Assembly (NCBI GenBank): GCA_008729055.1 | Contig: SDUX01000002.1 | Location: 7,355,485 to 7,419,484 of the forward strand | DNA length: 64,000 nt | Direction of reading: 5' to 3' | DNA from: Pyropia haitanensis | Lineage: Eukaryota > Rhodophyta > Bangiophyceae > Bangiales > Bangiaceae | Shown here: positions 25,417-33,628 of the stretch, one piece after another | Position numbering within the stretch: position 1 is the first letter of the stretch | Layout of the letters: each line of letters begins with the position of its first letter | Notes under the pieces: model-generated | Seen by the model: the letters and a program-made list of their open reading frames with translations, nothing else | Databases searched by the model: none | What the model was told of the DNA's origin: nothing | Made by a program: the position numbers and the translations under genes

Positions 25417-25480
25417 CCGCTGCCGCGACCGTCGCCGCCGCCGCTGTCGCGGCCGTCGCCGCGGCGGCCCGCCCCCCCGA
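25290..25480. repeat. CCG/GCC trinucleotide-rich tract
   Basis: This is a nearly continuous run of GCC/CCG triplets with scattered interruptions, about 190 bp. It precedes the methyltransferase-like gene. All frames are open on both strands across it, so open frames here are not evidence for coding. Confidence 0.8.
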
Positions 25481-25671
25481 GCCGCCCCCGCCCCCTGCCG
25501 TCGACCACCCACCACCGCCGACGACTGCCGTCGACGCGTCGCCACCGCCCGGCCGGGCGGCGTGGCCGGCACCGCCCTGACCTCCGCCCGCCGTGCGCTG
25601 CCGGCGGCCCCCCCCCCCCCCACCCGCCGGGGCTCCCCCCCCCTCGCCCCCAAACCCCGCTGCGCGCGGCC

Positions 25672-25815
25672 ATGGCGCGCCACACGGGCGGCGGCGGCGG
25701 CGGCGGCGTGCCCAGCCGCGGCCGCCCGCCGCTGCTGCCGCTGGCGGTCGCCGCCGCGGGCCGCGGCGACGGCCACGACGACAACCGGCACGCCCGCCGC
25801 CGCGGGCGCGGTGGC

Positions 25816-25858
<43 letters not shown>

Positions 25859-26132
25859 GGTGGTCATTGTCGTTATCGTCGTTATCGTCGTCGTCGCCGC
25901 CGCCGCCGTCGTGGTCGCTGCGCAAGCGGCGGCTGCCGCGGCCGTCGCTGCCGGCAACAGTCGCGGCGGTGGTGCTGACGGTGCTGCTGGTGCGGCGGGA
26001 GGGGTGGGGTGGGGGGGGGGGAGGGGGGGCGCCCCTGAGAGGGAGGCGGTTGGGGTAGGCGGCGCCGCGAGGCAGAGGGCGGTGGTGCCACCGCCGGTGC
26101 CGGCGCTGGCAGCCCCGGCGGGCGTGGCGGCG

Positions 26133-26167
<35 letters not shown>

Positions 26168-27037
26168 CGGTCGCCGCGGCGGTGGCCCTGCCGTCAGCGG
26201 GCGTGCCGCGGCGGGCGTGCGACGGGGTGCCGTCGTGCCGGCCGACGCGGCCGCCGTGCCGCCGCTGCCGGCACCGCCGCCGCGGCTGCGCGGGGCGGTG
26301 GCCCACGTGGCGCGGGTTCTGCCAGCGGCGCCCCCCCCCCGCCCCCCCCCCATCCCCATCCCCGCCGTGGCGCCTCCACCTCCACCCCCCCTCCGGCACC
26401 CGCACTCCGCCCCCCCCCGGCCTCCCCCCCCGCCCCCCCCCCCCGCCACCAGTCCATGGACCCGGCGGCGACGCTGCTGCTGTCCCCCCCCCCCGGCCTC
26501 AACACGAGCCGCCTGGCGTACGCGGTGACCAAGCTGCTGACGCTCTTCCAGCTGCGGAGCTTGGGCACCCACCCCACCGCCGCGCACGCGGCGTGGCTCC
26601 CGGCCGCCGTCGGGGGGCTCCAGTTTGCCACCCCGGCGTTTGGGTACACGGCGCTCGACGGCGCCGCCGCGCTCGCCGCGGTCGCGCCGCTCTGGGCGGG
26701 CGTCGAAGTCGAGACGGTGCTCGTGCCGACGCCGCCGCCGCTGCCTCTGGCGGCGGCGGCCACCGCGCCGCCGCTGTCGCCGCCGCTGCCGCCGCTGCCG
26801 CCGCTGCCGCCGCCGCCGCCGCCGCCGCCCGCGGCGTACCCCCCCCTCGGCGCGCTCCTCTACTGGCCACCCACCCCCCCCACCGACGCGCGCCTGCGGT
26901 CGGTGGCGGCCGCGGCGCGCGCCGGCGGCGTCGCGTACCTGCTCGTCGGGTCCCACCCGCGGGGTCCCGCCGGCGGGCGCGGCGGGGGGGTGGCGTTTGA
27001 GGGCGGGCGCTGGGTGGGCGTCCCCGCCCGCCCGGTG

Positions 27038-27081
<44 letters not shown>

Positions 27082-27202
27082 CGCGACGGCGGCCGACGCG
27101 TTTGCGTTTGGGCGGGGGGTCCGGGGGGTGGTGCCAATGGTCAAGGGGGGGGGGGGGCAGCGCTACCTGGTGCTCTACCGGGTGGACGACATGGAGCTGT
27201 GA
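25672..27202 (+). CDS. Membrane-anchored SAM-methyltransferase-like protein, degenerate and frame-broken (paralog 1)
   Basis: A good ATG (GCGGCCATGGCG, 25672) opens a Gly/Ser-rich N terminus with LRKRRLPRP followed by SLPATVAAVVLTVLLV, a basic flank plus one hydrophobic helix as in type II Golgi or ER proteins. The frame then changes inside G-runs at about 26006-26028 and again in C-runs between 26330 and 26450. From 26456 the sequence reads NTSRLAYAVTKLLTLF, HAAWLPAAVGGLQFATPAFG, LLYWPPTPPTD, GVAYLLVGSHPRGPA and ends with QRYLVLYRVDDMEL. This is the same domain order as the methyltransferase-like gene at 32957-33628, and the two are paralogs. The family's motif I (LDVPC) is replaced by LGTHP, and Pro- and Gly-runs interrupt the fold, so SAM binding is doubtful. 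The homology is clear; the exact coding path is not. Confidence 0.55.
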
Positions 27203-27321
27203 GGCGGGTGGCGCGGGGGGGGGGGGGGGGCGTGGTGGCCATGGGGCGTACCCACCAGAGTCTTGGCGTCCGCCCTGGCGATCGTGCCCATTCGTTGGGC
27301 GGCTGGGGCCGGCCGATCTGG
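27203..27321. other. Spacer up to the transposon insertion point
   Basis: Short 3' flank of the methyltransferase-like gene. The transposon inserted about 120 bp after its stop codon; GATCTGG at 27315-27321 is the left copy of the target-site duplication. Confidence 0.8.
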
Positions 27322-27332
27322 TAAGGTTGGCA
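27322..27332 (+). repeat. Left terminal inverted repeat of the hAT element
   Basis: TAAGGTTGGCA, followed by the subterminal motif TTTACCGACGG. It is preceded by the target-site duplication GATCTGG. Confidence 0.9.
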
Positions 27333-27627
27333 TTTACCGACGGTTTTGATTTCGTGTACCTTTTACCGCTCGATATACCGAAATACCGATATCGAATCGA
27401 GATCTCGGTAGCCGAATTCCATTTATCAATTCCCTTTTGACAGTGCGTGGCTCGTCTTCCTCGCGGGTTTCGCGCGAAGCCACGGCCAATGGATCACTGC
27501 GACCGAACCGGCGGCGTCAGCAATCTCGACCAGCCCCGACACGTCGACCGCGCCTGTAGAGCGGCAGCGTCTGCCCACCCCGCCGTTCCCGCGACCCATG
27601 TTTCTTCTTCGTTGCACGCGAAGCCGT

Positions 27628-30138
27628 TTATTTCCCATGCATCAAGGCGCACATATCGACAACAAACTGGCCACGCACCTTGGCGCCAACGATGTGCCGC
27701 AATGGGAACTTGGCTGCCCGGAAGTTCCGCAGCCGCCACACCACCTCCTGGGGGTACCCTGGCACGTCGTCGGCTGGCAACGGGCACGCAAGCTCAGCAA
27801 CAGGCGGCACTGAGAAGTCAAACGCCATAAATGCTGGCACCTCGCCCCTCGGATCGTCCAGCACCGCCCGGTCCGCGTCGTCAACATCGGCTAGGGCAGC
27901 AGTCCAGCCCTGGAACTTATCAGATGACGAGCACGCGGCATCCTCGCCGTCAGAGTCATGGGCCTCCTCAGGACTCGCGGCCGGCGCCGCGTCACCAGTT
28001 CGCGCGAGGGTCGACTTGTCCCGCTCGGTGGCATCCAGCACTCGGTTACGCGACTTGACTGGCGCGGCACCATCACGTCGCCTGCCCCCATCGTAGGCTG
28101 CCTTGACCGCGGTAAGCTTGTTGACCGTTGAGAGAGCCATGCGGTTCCTGGCCTTTGTCTGCTGAGCGGCATACTCCTTGAAGAGGCGCTCAACCGACGC
28201 AGTCTGTGGCTTGCAGCCAAGGAGGAGGAGGGCGAACTTGGCCAGCTCAGGGCACGTGCCTCCCATGGCAAGGAACTCCCAGAACCGCAGCCACGTCCAC
28301 CCAGCCTCACGGTACGACTCGTTGTCCGCTCGCGGGGGAGCACAGAACAGACGCACGACGTCACCCGTCAAGAAGTCGAACACCTGCTGGACGATAGCAT
28401 TGCCTCGCCCGGCCTGCTCGGGAAACCACTTTGAGAAGTAGCCCGCCGATGCGTTCGCCATGCACGGTGCAGAGAAGAACGACAGTGGTGTCCCGCGCCA
28501 GTCGTGCGCCAGCAGCACCCTCGCCGCGTCCATGTAGTGGGGGTGCAAGCAGAAGGCCAACAGAAACAGCGGCTGCTCCTCTTGGCTCCACCGCCGCTCG
28601 GTGTCCTCGCAGAGCCGCCCTTGGCCTGGATGCGAGCTTGCTCCATCGAGGTGCTGGAACAACGCGCCGTAGATCCCAAAGGCGTCAGCCAGAGTCGTGT
28701 CGTCCCGCTCAAGGATGAACGACGCATTGGCAATGGGACGGACGATGAACTCCGCCGCCGCCAGGTCCCGCCAGAAGGCGTCGGTGTTGAGCGGCAAAAG
28801 CTGGCTGGGAGCCGTTGCCCCCAGCTCCGCAACCAGGCAGCGCAGGGCTCCGCGCACCCGCAGGAGGCTTGCCACGCACGCTTGGAGGGAGCTCCACCGA
28901 GTCTCGCAGACCGACACGATGGCTAGGGATATCCCGTACAAACGGTGCATCGACGCCCTCGCCTGCGGGAGGAGCTTGGCGGACGATCGTGCCAGCAGGC
29001 TGGCAGCAGCGACAGCGGCTTCGGTTGATTGCCGCAGGGATGAGTCGTGCAGCACGTGCCTCATCAGCAAGTTGACTTGATGCGCGAGGCACCGCAAAAA
29101 GACCAGCCTCGGGTACCTCAAGGCCAAGATGCGGCGAGCGCGGCCGCACTGCCCGGCGTCGTCTGTGCAGACGCACCCAATCGGCAGATCGCCCAGCGCT
29201 TCCAATTGGTCAATCACCGACGCCATGGCACTGGCCGCGGCGACACCGTGGTGCTGGTAGCCCTCCTCCGTCGCGTCAACAGCGCAGCGCTCCGGACCAA
29301 TTCCGATCACAGCTCCAAGGATATGGGTATGATTCGCCATCTTGTAGCCGTCCAGCATCAAAGTAGCCCGTGCTGATCCACGTAGAAGGCTCTTGACGGC
29401 GCTTGTGGATTGTGCCTTGGCCGCGGCCGCCGCCGCATCCAGAATGGGGCCACCAAGCTGGCGGCGGCTAGGCAGCCGCGCGACTGCCGACTGCCGGAGC
29501 AGGCCAACGACAGACCGGAAGGCGTGGCTCTCCACGAAGGAAAACGGCAGCCGACGGTCCGCAATCATCAGTAGGAGCCGCTTGTCCAGCTCGGCTTTGT
29601 CGGCAGGCGACAGGTCCCGGCAAAAGTAGGACTCCAGGTGCGCGTCCGGCCGTCGGCGCTTCGGCTCCGGCTCAGTGGGGGGTCGCGCGACGATGGGGGT
29701 GGCGTCACTCTGAGAGTCTGAGCGCCCGCCTGCATCACCAGCCGGGACAGAGGAGTCAACATGCTTGCACTGCTTTAAGTGAGGCAGCATCCTATCAAGC
29801 CGCCCAGGGAGAGGCACGGGAGGGGGCACGACGACAACCTTGGAAATGGCGCTCTCATCGCCGTTGCACGCAGACAAAGCCTCCTGGTATCGTGTGTACG
29901 CCGCCTCGCACGCCTTGCAGTAGGCCATCCAGTAGTTCGACGCGCGGCCGTCCGCTCGCCGGTACCGCTCGTTGGTTCTCCGGAAGGCACGCCACACCGG
30001 CATCGACGTCGCCTGTGCCATCATCAGGCAGCGCGTGCTCCACGGGAGGAGCCGCGGGGAGGGGGACGGGGGTGCGGCGGTGGAGTCGGTCGCGGTCACG
30101 AAGAGTGGGCGGAAGGAGAGGCGGGTGCAGGCGTGCAC
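27628..30138 (-). CDS. hAT transposase, intact
   Basis: An uninterrupted frame of up to 836 residues; the true start may be ATG 30024 or 30021 (MMAQATSMPVWRAF), which lies just before the first domain. An N-terminal BED-like zinc finger reads YWMAYCKACEAAYTRYQ and, after a linker, MLPHLKQCKHV (C-x2-C and H-x3-C ligands). The RNase H-like core includes RATLMLDGYKMANHTHILGA (first Asp) and IGCVCTDDAGQCGRARRIL (second Asp). CETRWSSLQACVASLL is the hAT RW motif. The C-terminal dimerisation domain reads KPQTASVERLFKEYAAQQTK followed by ARNRMALSTVNKL. No stop or frameshift interrupts it, unlike several host genes here. It cuts and pastes the element between TAAGGTTGGCA ends. It has more A/T at third codon positions than its neighbours, in keeping with a mobile origin. 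Confidence 0.95.
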   Translation of the reverse strand: MHACTRLSFRPLFVTATDSTAAPPSPSPRLLPWSTRCLMMAQATSMPVWRAFRRTNERYRRADGRASNYWMAYCKACEAAYTRYQEALSACNGDESAISKVVVVPPPVPLPGRLDRMLPHLKQCKHVDSSVPAGDAGGRSDSQSDATPIVARPPTEPEPKRRRPDAHLESYFCRDLSPADKAELDKRLLLMIADRRLPFSFVESHAFRSVVGLLRQSAVARLPSRRQLGGPILDAAAAAAKAQSTSAVKSLLRGSARATLMLDGYKMANHTHILGAVIGIGPERCAVDATEEGYQHHGVAAASAMASVIDQLEALGDLPIGCVCTDDAGQCGRARRILALRYPRLVFLRCLAHQVNLLMRHVLHDSSLRQSTEAAVAAASLLARSSAKLLPQARASMHRLYGISLAIVSVCETRWSSLQACVASLLRVRGALRCLVAELGATAPSQLLPLNTDAFWRDLAAAEFIVRPIANASFILERDDTTLADAFGIYGALFQHLDGASSHPGQGRLCEDTERRWSQEEQPLFLLAFCLHPHYMDAARVLLAHDWRGTPLSFFSAPCMANASAGYFSKWFPEQAGRGNAIVQQVFDFLTGDVVRLFCAPPRADNESYREAGWTWLRFWEFLAMGGTCPELAKFALLLLGCKPQTASVERLFKEYAAQQTKARNRMALSTVNKLTAVKAAYDGGRRRDGAAPVKSRNRVLDATERDKSTLARTGDAAPAASPEEAHDSDGEDAACSSSDKFQGWTAALADVDDADRAVLDDPRGEVPAFMAFDFSVPPVAELACPLPADDVPGYPQEVVWRLRNFRAAKFPLRHIVGAKVRGQFVVDMCALMHGK

Positions 30139-30794
30139 CGATCGGAGCGGGTTTGGTCAGCACAGCGGCACAGCGCGGAGTGTGGGCCGATGTGTGCAGG
30201 CACACTTAGGTGCGGCTCAGGACAGTGGTCATGCGCCCTCAGGGACGACCGGCGCGGAGTCGCGCTTGCAAGGGTCGCACTGAGAGGGTGCTGCGCGCGC
30301 GGACCAATGGACGGAGCCGCCTTGCAGGTGCTGATCGTGACTCATGTGCGGCCTCAGGGTCTGGTGGACTGGCGTGCAAGGGCGTCTGGCCCGACACAGG
30401 TGTCGAGAGCGTTGACACACGTATCGTGGCTTTTCTGGGAGTCGGCTTGGTCGGCGTGTCGTGGCCTGATGTACGTATCGAAGCTGGCTTTTCATCGGTG
30501 CTGGCGGTGTCATTGGCGCTGTGAACGCGGGCCAGCCGGGTCGGAACGCGAGTGTCTGTATGCCAGCCATGGTGTGCTCTCCGCTCAGAAGAACGTATCG
30601 TGGCTCGAGGACACGTCGGTCTCGCGCGTGACTCGTTGTTTGGGCCTGTGCCTTTGGACAGCCTTGCAACGAAAAAAATTACGAATATGAGTACCATATC
30701 GACCTGTACCGACCAGAGAGCTGTTGGAGTTTATCATTTACCGATCGGGATTTCGACGGTATTCGACATCGTTTTTCGGTATAATTTACCGACG
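30139..30794. other. Right subterminal region of the hAT element
   Basis: Non-coding part of the transposon upstream of its transposase, presumably containing the promoter. It becomes A/T-rich after about 30670 with repeated TTTACCG, TACCGA and CGGTAT motifs near the terminus. Confidence 0.7.
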
Positions 30795-30805
30795 TGCCAA
30801 CCTTA
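30795..30805 (-). repeat. Right terminal inverted repeat of the hAT element
   Basis: TGCCAACCTTA, the exact complement of the left end, followed by the second GATCTGG duplication. Confidence 0.9.
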
Positions 30806-31665
30806 GATCTGGCCCACTGCCCCATTCCGCCGCGGAGGGCAGCGGCAGTGGCGGCGGTGGCGGTGATGACGGCGGCGGCGACAGGGCTGTGCAAGATGAC
30901 GTCGGACGAGGTGGCCCTGGGTGTTGTCGTCGCCCCGGACGTGGGCGCCTGTGCAATTGCCTGCGCGGCGGCCTCGTGGCTGCCCTGTGTGGGGTGCTAT
31001 CGGTGGTCGGCGTTTGGTGGGAGGGGGGAAGGTGTGTGGGTGCCGGGACGTCATGACCCGACGCAAGTCGTGGGTACTGTTTTCGTGAGGGAGTGGGGGC
31101 GCAAACCCCACACGTGCACCGGCGGCGGCGGTCGCCGCCGCGGCGGAGGGACCCGGCGGGGCCGTCGCCTTTGTTGTCGAGGTGGGCGGCGTAGTGCTGG
31201 ACCGCGGCGGCCCGTTGGCAGTGCAGCTGCTCGTGATGGCGACCGTGGGACGTGATGTTGGCCTCTGCAGGTTGGCGGGGAATGTACAGTACATACCCCA
31301 CCTATTCTTACTCGACCACCACTGCTGATGCGCGCTGACGAGCGACGGTGAGTCAGATTTATTTCCTGGTAAATACATTAGAAACACTCATCGTCTTTAT
31401 TTGTCGCCGACGACGGGTTACTCAAGTAGTTTCCATGTACTTGATCGGCGTGAGCCGCTTGGACGGAAGGGTCATCGTCGTCCGGCCCGCCCGCCCCGCT
31501 CGGCACCGGGCTCGGTGCCGGCCTCGGCCGCGATGCTTGCACCCCCTGTCTACCCATCGCGTCTTCCTCTCCACTACCGCTTGCTTCCTCGCCCCTCTGT
31601 GTTTTCGTTTTCCTTGTCATCCTGTTCTTTGCAACCTGCTGCCGCTCCCCCTTGGCCACCCCACC
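30806..31665. other. Intergenic, upstream of uS4m
   Basis: This runs from the right transposon boundary to the start of the uS4 gene. A more A/T-rich segment lies at 31355-31440. I see no gene; an open frame at 30794-31255 has no motif. Confidence 0.4.
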
Positions 31666-32631
31666 ATGCCCGTCAACATGAAGCTGAACACGCTGCGGCG
31701 GCTCTTTGGGGTGGCCTCCTTCTTCCCCCAGTACGCAGCGCTGCGATCAAACGGACGACGGTCGGTCCCCGCGGCCGTGGCCGCCGCTGATGGCTCGTTT
31801 CCCGGCGGCGACGGCGAGCAGCCAGCCGGTGACGGCGGCCGCGGCCGGCGCCCCCCTCCCCGCCGGCGGCGCCGCGGCGGCGGCGACGGCGACGGCGACG
31901 GCGACGACTCGCCGTGGTCGGCTGCCGCCGCGCAGCGCACGTCCCTCTTTGACCGCCCCTCGTCGGCCACCGCCACCCTCCCCCGCGGGGGCATCCCCAC
32001 CGCCTACTTCTCGGGCGTCCCGCCCCGGGCGGTGCGCGGCAAGACCGTCTCGCTGACGCTGTCGCACGCGGCGCTGCTCGAGAAACAAAAGCTCAAGGTG
32101 TACTATGGGTGTCTCCGCGACGGCACCCTCTCCCGCGCCGTCGAAGCGGCGCGCTGCGAGCGCGTCGACGTGGACGCGGCGCTGCTTCGGCGGCTGGAGG
32201 CGCGCCTCGCGACGGTCGTCTACCGGACGGGCTGGGCGGGCAGCCTCATGACCGCCCGCCAGTGGGTGTCCCACGGCCACATCACGGTCAACGGGGCGGT
32301 CGCGGACGTGGCGGGCATGGCCGTCGACGCGGGCGACGTTATCGCCGTCACCGACAGCTACTGGCGGTCGGCGGCGGCCGAGGCGGAGCGCGCGGCGGGG
32401 GTGCGGCTGGCGCTCGGTGCGGGCGCCACCCACACGCCCGCGGCGGAGGGGGGGGGGCGCACCGGCGCGGGGACCATCCCGTGGCTCGCGGTGGACCGGG
32501 TGGCCATGGCCGCGGCGGTCCTGCGGCCGCCGTCGACGGCGGAGCTCCGCGCGCTGACGCGCGCGGCGCTCTTCCCGGTCGTCCGTGATGCGGCGTTGGA
32601 CCCGGCGACCGCGATGCGGGCATACCGGTAG
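31666..32631 (+). CDS. Ribosomal protein uS4, probably mitochondrial
   Basis: A single-exon protein of 321 residues that starts at ATG 31666 (CCACCATGCCC). The N terminus NMKLNTLRRLFGVASFFPQY is basic and amphipathic, like a mitochondrial targeting region. A Gly/Asp/Arg-rich spacer follows, then the uS4 body: SHAALLEKQKLKVYYGCLRD matches the bacterial LREKQKLRRxYG block. The RNA-binding S4 domain reads RLATVVYRTGWAGSLMTARQ, then WVSHGHITVNGAVADVAGMA and GDVIAVTDSYW. It would be an early-binding protein of the small organellar ribosomal subunit. Red-algal plastids usually encode their own rps4, so the mitochondrion is the likelier destination (inference). A further 90 residues after the S4 domain are an extension. 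A plastid address cannot be excluded. Confidence 0.85.
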   Translation: MPVNMKLNTLRRLFGVASFFPQYAALRSNGRRSVPAAVAAADGSFPGGDGEQPAGDGGRGRRPPPRRRRRGGGDGDGDGDDSPWSAAAAQRTSLFDRPSSATATLPRGGIPTAYFSGVPPRAVRGKTVSLTLSHAALLEKQKLKVYYGCLRDGTLSRAVEAARCERVDVDAALLRRLEARLATVVYRTGWAGSLMTARQWVSHGHITVNGAVADVAGMAVDAGDVIAVTDSYWRSAAAEAERAAGVRLALGAGATHTPAAEGGGRTGAGTIPWLAVDRVAMAAAVLRPPSTAELRALTRAALFPVVRDAALDPATAMRAYR

Positions 32632-32956
32632 GGGGCTAGAGACAAGCAGCGGCGGCAGCGACGGTGGCGGTGGCGACAGTGGGGGCGGGCAGAGAGGGTG
32701 TGGGCTCTGGCGGGGTTGCGACGGGTCGCCCCGGGCGTGGCGTCATCGTCGTTGTCTCTCCGTGTGCGGGGGTTTGCCTCCAGGAGACAGAAGTGGGGGG
32801 TAGGGCCACCCGTTGCGGTGGCACACTTGACGTTACCGTACACCTGCTTCCGTTGCATCCTTGGTTTTTTTTCCTGGTGGCGCCAAGGCAAGGCACACCG
32901 TCGCGCGGGTGGCTCCCGTAGGCGGTCACCACTCTCGGGGCGTCCCCGCCGATGCG

Positions 32957-33628
32957 ATGGACGTGGCGGCGCACGGGGGCATCTACGAGACGGGCACCCA
33001 CAACCTGATGCGCGTGTCCCACATGCTGTACCGCATCATCCGGTACCACAACACGACCTCGATGCTCGACGTGCCATGCACCGCGCACGTGGCGTGGATG
33101 CCTGCGCTGCTCGCGCGCCTCGACTATGAGATCCCCGCGTTTCGGTACCAGTGCGTGGACTCGGCGGCGGACGTGAGCGCCGCGGCGCGCGCCCTCCGCG
33201 GCGCCTCCGAGTCGGCCATCGTGGCGGGCGGGGTACGTTACTGGGAGGTGCCCCTCCCCGCGGTGGACCTCATCTGTTCGTGGAGCGGCCTGGAGCACCT
33301 GACGCTCAGCCGCACGTTTATCTTCTTTTGCAACGTCCGCGCGTCGGGGTCGGCGGTGGCGCTCGTGGGCCACCACGCGGGGCTGGAGAACGCGGGCATC
33401 CGCCGGTCGGCGAGCGGCAAGCGCAAGACGATGACGCGGCCGTGGCCGCCGGGGGTCAACCTGCGCGAGCAGCCGTTTGCGTTTGCCGCGGCGGAGCGCG
33501 TCATCGGGGGGTTTGGCCTGCCGCCGCCGCCGGGGGGGGGGGATGCGGCGGACCACGGCCGCCGCCTCTGCGCGACGCAAAAGCAGCTGCTGCTGTACCG
33601 GGTCAGCAAGATGAGACCATCGTGGTGA
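32957..33628 (+). CDS. Class I SAM-methyltransferase-like protein (paralog 2), N terminus uncertain
   Basis: A 223-residue frame from ATG 32957 (MDVAAHGGIYETGTHNLMRV). Motif I region is TTSMLDVPCTAHVAWMPALL. It is followed by FRYQCVDSAADVSAA (acidic end of strand 2), LPAVDLICSWSGLEHLTLSR, the fold core FNVRASG-type segment CNVRASGSAVALVGHHAG, LENAGIRRSASGK, a WPPGVNLREQPFAF block and the terminal LLLYRVSKM. This order matches a family of small methyltransferases with LDxPCGDxxWM and WRPLNLxxPPF motifs. The usual GD after LDVPC is TA here. A likely splice acceptor (CTCCCGTAG at 32913-32921), preceded by a T-run, suggests an upstream exon that I could not locate; the paralog at 25672 has a membrane anchor at that place. 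The substrate is unknown. Confidence 0.65.
   Translation: MDVAAHGGIYETGTHNLMRVSHMLYRIIRYHNTTSMLDVPCTAHVAWMPALLARLDYEIPAFRYQCVDSAADVSAAARALRGASESAIVAGGVRYWEVPLPAVDLICSWSGLEHLTLSRTFIFFCNVRASGSAVALVGHHAGLENAGIRRSASGKRKTMTRPWPPGVNLREQPFAFAAAERVIGGFGLPPPPGGGDAADHGRRLCATQKQLLLYRVSKMRPSW

Larger units (their letters stand above)
21614..25671. other. 4-kb gap, gene-poor, with a hairpin and CCG repeats
   Basis: I see no supported gene. Two copies of a G-run followed by GGCTCAGTGAC lie at 22036-22055 and 22090-22108. The 22.56-24.43 kb part is less extreme in GC skew and rich in local complementarity, unlike the coding regions. It holds an imperfect hairpin at 23736-23795 and a T-run at 23657-23665 that could stop RNA polymerase III. 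The 25.2-25.5 kb part is dense in CCG/GCC repeats. Confidence 0.4.
27322..30805 (-). mobile_element. Complete hAT-family DNA transposon, 3,484 bp
   Basis: Terminal inverted repeats TAAGGTTGGCA (27322-27332) and TGCCAACCTTA (30795-30805) are perfect over 11 bp. They are flanked by GATCTGG on both sides (27315-27321 and 30806-30812), a 7-bp match consistent with the 8-bp duplication usual for hAT elements if one base has changed. Subterminal sequence is A/T-rich, with repeated TACCG and CGGTA motifs on both ends (such as TTTACCGACG), in sharp contrast to the GC-rich host DNA. Such repeats usually serve as transposase binding sites. The element carries one open transposase gene on the minus strand, so it may be autonomous. 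Confidence 0.93.
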
